A stretch of 10,387 nt of DNA, taken from Fidelibacterota bacterium. GTDB taxonomy: Bacteria; Fidelibacterota; UBA2242; JAFGTP01. The stretch lies in assembly GCA_029939785.1 (NCBI GenBank), contig JAOZSG010000103.1:1-10387 (forward strand), in the 5' to 3' direction. How positions within the stretch are numbered: the stretch's first letter is position 1; the number at the start of each line of letters is the position of its first letter. The notes under the pieces were generated by a model that worked only from the letters and a program-made list of their open reading frames with translations, ran no database searches and was not told where the DNA came from. Position numbers and translations under genes: made by a program. This document shows, piece after piece, positions 1-6,020 of this stretch.

Positions 1-27
1 GAAAAATTGATTATCTAATGTATTAAA

Positions 28-41
28 GCACCTTTAGGTGC
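28..41. repeat. Perfect 14-bp palindrome GCACCT-TT-AGGTGC
   Basis: Arms GCACCT (28-33) and AGGTGC (36-41) are exact reverse complements around TT. The realistic hairpin is five base pairs with a TTTA loop. It overlaps the first three bases of the 37-bp repeat copy. It could be a terminator stem for a gene ending just left of the window, a foot of a mobile-element end, or a protein-binding site. No T-run follows it on the + strand, so a canonical intrinsic terminator is not supported. Confidence 0.55.
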
Positions 42-75
42 GGCTCTATTGTTAAAAATGCGAAAAAAATAGAAT
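39..75 (+). repeat. 37-bp flanking direct repeat, copy 1
   Basis: This starts with TGCGGCTCTATTGT and ends with an A-run followed by TAGAAT. It aligns without gaps to 10334-10370, with 33 of 37 positions identical by my hand count. Within the copy, TCTATT (45-50) and AATAGA (68-73) form a 6-bp inverted repeat. All four differences between copies (positions 53, 55, 60, 62) fall between these arms. It is probably a member of a dispersed intergenic repeat family or a mobile-element remnant; which of these cannot be told from one window. Confidence 0.7.
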
Positions 76-98
76 ACGGATTTGCGATTTCGTACCCA

Positions 99-169
99 TC
101 CGAAGATTGCTTCTGGAATTGGCAGAAATTTTCATGTCTTTTCACACTTTCCTTAAAATAATCTTCGGA
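99..169. repeat. Widely spaced 10-bp inverted repeat (TCCGAAGATT / AATCTTCGGA)
   Basis: TCCGAAGATT at 99-108 is the exact reverse complement of AATCTTCGGA at 160-169, with 51 bp between. Its function is unknown. It could be an RNA stem closing a larger structure, paired binding sites, or a decayed insertion-sequence end. The interior is not rich in further pairing by eye. Confidence 0.45.
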
Positions 170-284
170 AGTTTTCACTGAAGTTCTCGTTCCCAAAATC
201 CTTTTTTTTAATGATACTACAAATTTAAAATCGGAAATATTAAGTTTTCAGTTATCTACCAGTATTGTAATATAAAAATAAGGT

Positions 285-300
285 TTTGCTGGTTGGCAAA
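285..300 (+). other. Small hairpin upstream of the operon promoter
   Basis: TTTGC (285-289) pairs with GCAAA (296-300). A further T-G wobble leaves a GGTT loop. It lies about 45 bp before the candidate -10 box, where an operator or the 3' end of an upstream transcript could lie. No T-run follows. This is a weak call. Confidence 0.25.
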
Positions 301-323
301 CTCTTTCCCGATTGGAGAATTAA

Positions 324-352
324 TTCTTGCATATCAATGAATAATTTATAAT
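324..352 (+). promoter_or_regulatory. Candidate sigma-70 promoter of the three-gene operon
   Basis: A perfect TATAAT -10 hexamer lies at 347-352. At 17-bp spacing the -35 position reads TTCTTG (324-329), a poor match. A better-looking TTGCAT (327-332) would give a spacing of only 14. Transcription would begin near 359, leaving a leader of about 28 nt before the ATG at 387 and excluding the in-frame TTG at 354 from the message. In such AT-rich DNA a chance TATAAT is possible. Confidence 0.35.
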
Positions 353-374
353 ATTGTTGAATACAATAAATTAT

Positions 375-378
375 GAGG
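375..378 (+). promoter_or_regulatory. Ribosome binding site deciding the start of the CheR-PAS gene
   Basis: GAGG lies 8 nt before the ATG at 387. The alternative in-frame TTG codons at 354 and 357 have no purine-rich SD upstream. The SD therefore selects the ATG and shortens the protein by 11 residues relative to the longest reading frame. Confidence 0.7.
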
Positions 379-386
379 TAATATTA

Positions 387-3035
387 ATGGCCAACAAGAA
401 TAAAGAACCCCAAAATAGTCCAAACGCATCTATATCTCAGTTTAAAAGTGGAGATGATTTGAGACCAAAATCTCATCAGGAACAACAAGCCCTAGATCAA
501 ATATATTCACTTCTCCATAAAGCCTATAAAGTTGACTTCTCCCATTATCGACATACAACTATTTTAAGAAGACTGTCCAGGCGTATGGTAATATGCAAAC
601 AAACTAATTATACAGATTATTTACAATATTTAAAAAACAGTCCAGATGAAGTTCATTTATTATATGAAGACATGTTGTTGTTTTTCACTAAGTTTTTTAG
701 GGATGCATATATTTTTGATTCATTGAAAAAAAATGTCTTTCCAAAACTGGTTGAGAATAGATCTGCAAAAAATCCTATCAGAATTTGGGTTGCAGGTTGT
801 TCAACAGGTGAAGAAGTTTATTCTATTGCAATTGCCCTCTATGAATATCTTGAAGAATGTAATCAAAAAGTTCCGGTCCAACTATTTGGAACTGATTTGG
901 TAGAAAAACATATTGTAAAAGCACGTGCAGGAGTATATGCAAGTAAAATTAGTGAATATATTTCTCCAATTAGGATAGAACGTTTTTTTGATCATACGTC
1001 AGATGGATTAAAAGTAATTAAGCATATCCGTGAGATGTGTGTGTTTGCAGTACAAGATCTTACTCTTGATCCCCCTTTTCCCAATATTGATTTAATTAGT
1101 TGTAGAAATGTTTTGATATATTTTGATTCTTCTCTTTTGGACATTGTTATTCCACTTTATCATTTTTCGCTTAAGCAAAATGGTTATCTATTACTAGGTA
1201 CATCGGAGACTATAGGACAATTTCCTAATTTATTTAGCATTATCGATAATAAATCTAATTTATACAAAAAAAGAAGTAGTAAAATTAATCCAATATACTC
1301 ATTTGCTAATCGTCAGAATCTATCTGAGCATATAAAAAATAAAAAAAAATTGACGGAAATTAGAAGTGGAAAAATTGCAGTAAATGATTTAAGTGAACAA
1401 ATTAATAAAATTCTTTTGGATACTTATGTTCCTCCCGGAGTTCTTGTTGATAGTAATTTACAGATAAGGCAATTTCTTGGATCTATTTTCAAATATCTTG
1501 AGCCGGTAAGTGGAGAAGCAAGTTTGAAACTATCCAGAATGACAGCTGATAGTTTAATGCCGGATATTTATGTTGCAATTGAAAAGGCAAAAAATAAACA
1601 AATCACAATTAAAAAAAAGAACATCACTTTTTCTAAAAATGGAATAACACAAATAATAGATATTAGTATTATTCCAATTAAAGACAAGAATACAAATGAA
1701 CAAAATTTTCTTATTTTGTTTGAAGAACAGCAAACATTTCGGATTTTAGATAACATTGATAATAAGATCGATGAAAATGCTAATGATGAAATACAATATT
1801 TTAAACAGGAACTTCAAACAACTAAAGAATACCTGCAATCAATCATCGAGGAAAAAGATGAGGTTAACCAGGAATTATGGGCATCTAATGAAGAAGTCCA
1901 ATCCACAAACGAAGAATTGCAGAGTGTAAATGAGGAACTGAAAGCCGCAAAAGAGGAATTGGAGTCTGGCAATGAAGAATTAATATCATTAAATGAAGAG
2001 TTACGTACAACTAATATTGAAATGATTGAAGCAAAGGAATTTGCAGAAAATTTATTGGAAACCGCCAATACAGTGATAGTGACACTTGACTCTAAAGCAA
2101 ACATTGTAACTTTTAACAAATATGCCGAGAAATTAACGGGTTACAAAAAAGAAGAAGTTGTTGGTAAAAATTGGTTTGATATTTTCATCACTAAAGAAGA
2201 TAAAGGCATCATACCAAGAGTCTTTAAAGATGTAATTAATAAAATGCCTGAGTCTTCACAACATGAGAATTTTATTTTAACAAAAAATAATAGCAAACGT
2301 CTAATTTCCTGGAGCAACAATTTATTACGCAACAGTAGTGGAAATATAATTGGTGTTTTGAGTATCGGTATGGATATGACTGATCGTAAAGAAGCTGAAG
2401 AATCAGTGCAGAGGAGTGAAAAACGATTTAAAAACTTGTTTGAAAAATCACCTGTAGCATTATGGGAGGAAGATTTTTCTAAAATAAAATTTGAAATTGA
2501 TTTATTAAAAGAGAAGGGGATAAAAAATTTTAAAAAATATTTTTATGACAATCCAAATAAAGTAAGAGCATTTTCTGAAATGGTGAAAATTCTGGACGTT
2601 AATGACGCTGTTCTAACGTTACATGAAGCTAAATCAAAAGATGAGTTGTTTAATGGATTATCTACAATTTTTACAGAAGAATCCTTTGTGGCTTTTGAAA
2701 CAGAACTTGTTGCTTTGGCATCTGGTAAAACCATTTGTGAATTTGAGGGAACAGTAAAAACACTATCTGGAAAAGAAAAATATGTAAGTCTGCAATGGGC
2801 AGTAGTGCCGGGATATGAAGATACAATGGAAAGAGTTTATGTTTCTACTATTGACATAACAGAACGCAAACAGGCAGAGAGATCTCTGGAACAAAAGTTA
2901 AAAGAATTAGAACGGTTCAATAAGGTTATGGTTGGCAGAGAATTAAAAATGATAGAATTAAAAAAAGAGATCAATCAATTATGTAAAAAACTAAAAATGG
3001 ATAAAAAATACAGAATTTCAGATGATTCTGAATAG
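387..3035 (+). CDS. CheR-type SAM-dependent methyltransferase fused to PAS domains (no CheB)
   Basis: This encodes an 882-residue soluble protein. Residues about 37-105 match the CheR N-terminal helical domain and end in a FFTKFFRD motif. Residues 130-290 are the CheR SAM-binding domain, with GCSTGEEVYS near 137, FGTDL near 167 and CRNVLIYF near 239; the catalytic-type Arg and Tyr are kept. Residues 340-447 resemble the PAS_10 domain of CheB/CheR fusions. Residues about 460-550 are a heptad coiled coil rich in NEEL. Two PAS domains follow (about 555-668 and 680-830), each ending in a DMTDRK or DITERK motif, and then a Lys-rich helical tail (833-882) containing VGRELKMIELKKEI. CheR enzymes methylate glutamates of chemoreceptors. 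Here no CheB domain, receptor or CheA is present, so the substrate is unknown. The ATG at 387 is preferred over TTG 354 because of the GAGG at 375. The next gene starts 20 bp downstream, so this is the first gene of an operon. Confidence 0.88.
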   Translation: MANKNKEPQNSPNASISQFKSGDDLRPKSHQEQQALDQIYSLLHKAYKVDFSHYRHTTILRRLSRRMVICKQTNYTDYLQYLKNSPDEVHLLYEDMLLFFTKFFRDAYIFDSLKKNVFPKLVENRSAKNPIRIWVAGCSTGEEVYSIAIALYEYLEECNQKVPVQLFGTDLVEKHIVKARAGVYASKISEYISPIRIERFFDHTSDGLKVIKHIREMCVFAVQDLTLDPPFPNIDLISCRNVLIYFDSSLLDIVIPLYHFSLKQNGYLLLGTSETIGQFPNLFSIIDNKSNLYKKRSSKINPIYSFANRQNLSEHIKNKKKLTEIRSGKIAVNDLSEQINKILLDTYVPPGVLVDSNLQIRQFLGSIFKYLEPVSGEASLKLSRMTADSLMPDIYVAIEKAKNKQITIKKKNITFSKNGITQIIDISIIPIKDKNTNEQNFLILFEEQQTFRILDNIDNKIDENANDEIQYFKQELQTTKEYLQSIIEEKDEVNQELWASNEEVQSTNEELQSVNEELKAAKEELESGNEELISLNEELRTTNIEMIEAKEFAENLLETANTVIVTLDSKANIVTFNKYAEKLTGYKKEEVVGKNWFDIFITKEDKGIIPRVFKDVINKMPESSQHENFILTKNNSKRLISWSNNLLRNSSGNIIGVLSIGMDMTDRKEAEESVQRSEKRFKNLFEKSPVALWEEDFSKIKFEIDLLKEKGIKNFKKYFYDNPNKVRAFSEMVKILDVNDAVLTLHEAKSKDELFNGLSTIFTEESFVAFETELVALASGKTICEFEGTVKTLSGKEKYVSLQWAVVPGYEDTMERVYVSTIDITERKQAERSLEQKLKELERFNKVMVGRELKMIELKKEINQLCKKLKMDKKYRISDDSE
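1884..2030 (+). repeat. Seven 21-bp units encoding a NEEL heptad coiled coil
   Basis: Seven consecutive seven-residue units occupy residues about 500-548 of the CheR-PAS protein: SNEEVQS, TNEELQS, VNEELKA, AKEELES, GNEELIS, LNEELRT, TNIEMIE. The DNA units are diverged, so this is an old, selected protein repeat and not a fresh tandem duplication. This heptad linker is typical of CheB/CheR/PAS fusion proteins. It probably forms a dimeric signalling coiled coil that joins the methyltransferase/PAS_10 half to the downstream PAS sensors. Confidence 0.8.
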
Positions 3036-3045
3036 TTAACTAAGT

Positions 3046-3055
3046 AGGAGGTGAT
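3046..3055 (+). promoter_or_regulatory. Exceptionally strong Shine-Dalgarno of the MEDS gene
   Basis: AGGAGGTGAT is a ten-base match to the complement of the 16S rRNA 3' end, ending directly at the ATG (3056). It is by far the strongest SD in the window, although the spacing from AGGAGG is short (4 nt). It suggests that the small MEDS protein is made in excess over the two large proteins on the same message. Confidence 0.75.
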
Positions 3056-3706
3056 ATGCATATTAAAACTTCGGATCAGGAAAAATTAAAACTCGGTTTT
3101 GGTGAATATACCTGTAATTGGGGACTCCATATTGCAGGCCTGTATCAAAACGAAGAAGAGCGTGATGAAATTATTTATGGTTTTCTTCATCAGGGTGATC
3201 TTATGAATGAGTTACAACTTTATTGTCCTGTAGAGCAAACTTCAGAGGAATTCATCGAAAAATATGGTCAGAAATACCCAACCTGTAAACATCATGTCCA
3301 TGATCCGGCAAAGTTTAGTTTGTTAAGCGCCAAAGACCTGTATTACCCAAACGGCACATTTTCACCTAAAGCCATGGACAAAGGATTGAACTCATTTTAT
3401 GAAGAATCACAAAAGGATGGGAAAAAAAATGTCCGTGCTACGGCTGAAATGGTATGGGCACTTGAGGCTATTCCCGGAGTTGAGCATCTAATGGTTTATG
3501 AATCGAGATTAAATTATTTTATTCCTGGTAAACCATGGATCAGTATTTGCCTGTATAATCTGAATAAGTTTTCCGGAACTCAGATCATGCAGGTTTTACA
3601 AACTCATCCATTTACAATATCCGGTGGTGTAATTACACAAAATCCATACTACCAACATCCTGATGATTGGCTCAAACAAAATGCACCTGAATTTTTAAAC
3701 AAATAA
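3056..3706 (+). CDS. Free-standing MEDS (DcmR sensory) domain protein
   Basis: This is a 216-residue soluble protein with no transmembrane segment, consisting almost entirely of one MEDS domain. Matching features are a W-G-L-H-I-A-G-L-Y segment with EEER (residues 22-36), F-L-x-Q-G-D (43-48), an R-A-T-A-E-M-V-W block (127-134), V-Y-E-S-R-L-N (147-153), and a C-terminal H-P-F...N-P-Y-Y block (184-199). MEDS domains were described in DcmR-type regulators of methylotrophs and in methanogen kinases, and are predicted to sense simple hydrocarbon derivatives; no ligand is shown here. It has no DNA-binding or kinase domain of its own, so it most likely acts as a ligand-binding partner of the CheR-PAS protein before it or the kinase after it. 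The start at 3056 is fixed by the SD. The gaps of 20 bp upstream and 9 bp downstream place it mid-operon. Confidence 0.85.
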   Translation: MHIKTSDQEKLKLGFGEYTCNWGLHIAGLYQNEEERDEIIYGFLHQGDLMNELQLYCPVEQTSEEFIEKYGQKYPTCKHHVHDPAKFSLLSAKDLYYPNGTFSPKAMDKGLNSFYEESQKDGKKNVRATAEMVWALEAIPGVEHLMVYESRLNYFIPGKPWISICLYNLNKFSGTQIMQVLQTHPFTISGGVITQNPYYQHPDDWLKQNAPEFLNK

Positions 3707-3709
3707 GGT
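3704..3709 (+). promoter_or_regulatory. SD overlapping the MEDS stop codon (translational coupling)
   Basis: TAAGGT contains the TAA stop of the MEDS gene and serves as SD for the ATG at 3716 with normal spacing. Overlap of stop codon and SD indicates translational coupling of the sensor and the hybrid kinase. A nearer ATG at 3711 opens only a two-codon frame. Confidence 0.6.
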
Positions 3710-3715
3710 AATGAT

Positions 3716-5893
3716 ATGAATTTGTCACATGATCTTTTTTTATTAATGTTCAATCTTTCTCAACTGCGAGAGAAAAAAATAATTACTCAATTATTTTGTG
3801 ATGGTCTTTCTAAACTGTTTACTCCGGTTATTTTTTGCTATTCAGAGCAGAAGAAGGATAACGTAATTTATAGTGAACAGGCAATAACCAGAAACTCATC
3901 CTATGGTTTTATATATAGTGAGAATTTGCCGGATGAAGGAATTTTGCCTCTACTTCAAAATGCTATTCAAATGTTTGCTGTAATTTTAGAACGATTAATC
4001 TATGAGCAGAAACTCCACAAAGAAAAACAATCCTTTGAAAAAATTGCAAATGAACGGCTTGAAAAAATTAATAATTATGTTAAAGATCTGGAGAATGCAA
4101 AACTTGCATCTTTAAATTTGGTTGATGATCTATATTCCGAAATAAAGTCGAAAGAAATAGTTCAAAAAACCTTGAAGGCAAATGAAGAAAAGTTTCGCAG
4201 CTATGTTGAATCTGCTCCGAATGGAATTTTTGTTGCTGATAAACAAGGTCAATATATTGACGTAAATAAAACTGCAGAACAGATTACAGGATATTCCAGA
4301 GAAAAACTATTGAACATGAGTTTACTTGAATTATGTCCAAACGATGAACAAATAAAATATGCAGAACATTTTCAAAAAGTAGTTACATTCGGGAAAAATA
4401 GTGGTGATTTACCTTTTATTAGAAAAGATGGTAGCTATAGATATTGGACTGTAGATGCTGTAAAGCTAACAGAAGAAAGATTTCTTGGATTTGTAACGGA
4501 TATAACAGAACGTAAAGAAACAGAAAAAGCATTAATAAAAAGTGAGGAAAGGTATCGTACCATTATAACATCTATGAGTGATATTATTTTTCTTTTGGAT
4601 AAAAATGATCGGTTTGTAGATGTACATTGTAAAGAAAAATCAGAAGGACTGTATATTGATCGGGATGTATTTTTAGGGAAAAAATTAAAAAAACTTTTGC
4701 CGCCACATGTTTCAAGTTTACATGAAAAAATTGCAGAACAAGTACGAGTCACAGGAAAAACTCAACGATATGAATATCCACTTCAAATACATAATAAAGA
4801 AATGTGGTTTGTAGCTATACTGGATTTACACAAAGATGGCGAGAGTATTATTGCGACTATTCGTGATATTACTGAACGAAAGAAAAGAGAAGAACAGATA
4901 AAATCTTCCCTTAGGGAAAAAGAAGTTCTTATTCAGGAAGTGCATCACAGAGTTAAAAATAATTTACAACTCATTATAAGTTTGTTAAATCTGGAAATGG
5001 ATCATCATGGTGAAACAACCGAAGCATATAAGGATACAATTAGTAGAATTAGAAAATTTAGCAATATTCACAATAGATTATATAGTCAGGAAGATATTGC
5101 TAATATAGATTTTGCAACTACTATAAAAGAGAGTGCAGATGAATTAATTTCAGTGTATTCTAAAAACAACAAAAATGTTTCATTGTCTATTGATATTCCC
5201 AATCCCATCATATCACTGGACAAAGCAATTCCATTGGCTCTGATAATAAACGAATTAATTACAAACTCTTTGAAATATGCTTTTGTCACAGATGGCAAAA
5301 TAAATATTTCAATTCACATCAATAAACATAATCAATTAACCAAATTTGTTTATAAAGATAATGGCAAAGGTACAGCAGATTTTCAGCCTGGATTTGGAAC
5401 AAAATTAGTAAATATGTTAGCAAAACAACTTGGATTTAAAATTAACATAATAATAGATAATGGGATATGTTATACTTTTATTCAAAAAGAGTCAGAAACA
5501 AATAGTTTCTATTTAGATGCAAGTATTCTTTTGGTCGAAGATGAATTTATTATTGCTTTAGACAGAGCCAACAGTTTAAAAAACAATGGATTTAACATAA
5601 ATAAGGAAGTTATTGACTCCGGCGAAAAGGTTGTTCGTTTTGTTCAAAATGCTAAAATAAAACCATCATTAATTCTTATGGATATTGGATTAGCAGAAAA
5701 GATGAATGGGATTGAAGCTGCAAAAGAAATCAGGAAAGATTCAGATATTCCAATAATTTTTATGACCGGATATGAGGATGCTTTAAAAAAAGCAGAAATG
5801 TCTTCTATTCCAAACACCGACTTTTTGCAAAAAACATGCTCTGAAGATGAATTAATCTCCACAATTAATAAATGGTTAAATAAAGAAAATTAA
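3716..5893 (+). CDS. Cytosolic hybrid sensor kinase: GAF-like / PAS / PAS / HisKA_2 / HATPase / receiver
   Basis: This encodes 725 residues with no membrane segment. Residues 1-95 look like a shortened GAF-type domain ending in LLQNAIQMFAVILERL. A helical linker runs to about 155, then PAS 1 (158-267, ending DITERKE) and PAS 2 (275-389, ending DITERKK). The HisKA_2 dimerisation motif EVHHRVKNNLQ is at 408-418, with phosphoacceptor His 410/411. The ATPase shows an N box NELITNSLKYAF (512-523), DNGKG (548-552) and a GFGTKLV lid region (559-565). A receiver (602-722) has acidic E608/D609, phosphoacceptor D656, T684 and K706. K706 is followed by T instead of the usual P. All catalytic residues appear present, so an active hybrid kinase is expected. 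It has no HPt or output domain. Position and coupling to the MEDS gene suggest that it is the kinase informed by the MEDS sensor. Confidence 0.88.
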   Translation: MNLSHDLFLLMFNLSQLREKKIITQLFCDGLSKLFTPVIFCYSEQKKDNVIYSEQAITRNSSYGFIYSENLPDEGILPLLQNAIQMFAVILERLIYEQKLHKEKQSFEKIANERLEKINNYVKDLENAKLASLNLVDDLYSEIKSKEIVQKTLKANEEKFRSYVESAPNGIFVADKQGQYIDVNKTAEQITGYSREKLLNMSLLELCPNDEQIKYAEHFQKVVTFGKNSGDLPFIRKDGSYRYWTVDAVKLTEERFLGFVTDITERKETEKALIKSEERYRTIITSMSDIIFLLDKNDRFVDVHCKEKSEGLYIDRDVFLGKKLKKLLPPHVSSLHEKIAEQVRVTGKTQRYEYPLQIHNKEMWFVAILDLHKDGESIIATIRDITERKKREEQIKSSLREKEVLIQEVHHRVKNNLQLIISLLNLEMDHHGETTEAYKDTISRIRKFSNIHNRLYSQEDIANIDFATTIKESADELISVYSKNNKNVSLSIDIPNPIISLDKAIPLALIINELITNSLKYAFVTDGKINISIHINKHNQLTKFVYKDNGKGTADFQPGFGTKLVNMLAKQLGFKINIIIDNGICYTFIQKESETNSFYLDASILLVEDEFIIALDRANSLKNNGFNINKEVIDSGEKVVRFVQNAKIKPSLILMDIGLAEKMNGIEAAKEIRKDSDIPIIFMTGYEDALKKAEMSSIPNTDFLQKTCSEDELISTINKWLNKEN

Positions 5894-5927
5894 ATGAACT
5901 ATCTTTATCATTCTCATTAATTTGCAA

Positions 5928-5957
5928 TTGACACATAGATTTCATATATATTATACA
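5928..5957 (+). promoter_or_regulatory. Sigma-70 type promoter of the membrane hybrid kinase gene
   Basis: There is a perfect TTGACA -35 box at 5928-5933. Eighteen bp downstream is TATACA (5952-5957) as the -10; TTATAC at 17 bp is the alternative register. The predicted start near 5964 gives a leader of about 55 nt to the ATG at 6021. This is the best promoter in the window and indicates that the fourth gene can be expressed independently of the three-gene operon. Confidence 0.55.
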
Positions 5958-5975
5958 ATGCATAATTAATGCATT
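5957..5975. promoter_or_regulatory. Palindromic putative operator AATGCAT-N5-ATGCATT
   Basis: Perfect 7-bp arms at 5957-5963 and 5969-5975 surround AATTA. Because ATGCAT is itself palindromic, AATGCAT also recurs as a direct repeat 11 bp apart, about one helical turn. The element sits over the end of the -10 box and the expected transcription start, where a repressor site would act. The regulator is unknown, and a leader-RNA hairpin is the alternative reading. Confidence 0.4.
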
Positions 5976-6011
5976 TGTTTTAAAGTGTTTTACAAGTTAA
6001 AATTACATTTT

Positions 6012-6015
6012 GGAG
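6012..6015 (+). promoter_or_regulatory. Ribosome binding site of the membrane hybrid kinase gene
   Basis: GGAG lies 5 nt before the ATG at 6021. The longer reading frame from GTG 5985 has no SD and would add 12 residues ahead of the membrane anchor. The ATG start instead gives a classical short Lys-containing N-terminus followed directly by the first hydrophobic helix. Confidence 0.7.
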
Positions 6016-6020
6016 TCATC

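Larger units (their letters stand above)
1..386. other. Non-coding leader region upstream of the cheR-like operon
   Basis: No convincing gene is visible here on either strand. The stretch holds a 14-bp palindrome (28-41), one copy of a 37-bp repeat that recurs at the far end of the window (39-75), a widely spaced 10-bp inverted repeat (99-108 and 160-169), a run of eight T (202-209), a small hairpin (285-300), a candidate promoter -10 box (347-352) and the ribosome binding site of the first gene (375-378). In frame 1 the first 18 bases read as a few codons ending in TAA, so the left edge may be the very end of an upstream + strand gene. That is too short to annotate. Confidence 0.6.
5894..6020 (+). 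other. Intergenic region separating the operon from the membrane kinase gene
   Basis: This 127-bp AT-rich gap contains a good promoter, a palindromic element at the expected transcription start, and the SD of the downstream gene. I see no convincing stem plus T-run after the stop at 5893, so read-through from the operon remains possible. Confidence 0.6.

Noticed and set aside
1..18. Tail of an upstream + strand gene (a few codons then TAA)
   Set aside because: Six codons including the stop are not enough to support a gene call.
202..209. T-run as part of an intrinsic terminator
   Set aside because: The spaced inverted repeat ends 33 bp before it and no compact GC-rich stem directly precedes the T-run.
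354..386. Longer start (TTG at 354) for the CheR-PAS gene
   Set aside because: TTG has no SD and lies within the likely promoter/start region; ATG 387 has GAGG at good spacing.
1341..1349. Nine-A run in the CheR-PAS gene, with similar runs at 3422-3429 and 7171-7179, as phase-variation or slippage sites
   Set aside because: Such runs are expected in AT-rich Lys-rich coding DNA; all lie in intact frames and none is near a start codon.
5894..5927. Terminator after the HisKA_2 kinase gene
   Set aside because: I found no stable stem followed by a T-run.
5985..6020. GTG start at 5985 for the membrane kinase
   Set aside because: No SD before it. ATG 6021 has GGAG five bases upstream and gives a normal N-terminal membrane anchor.
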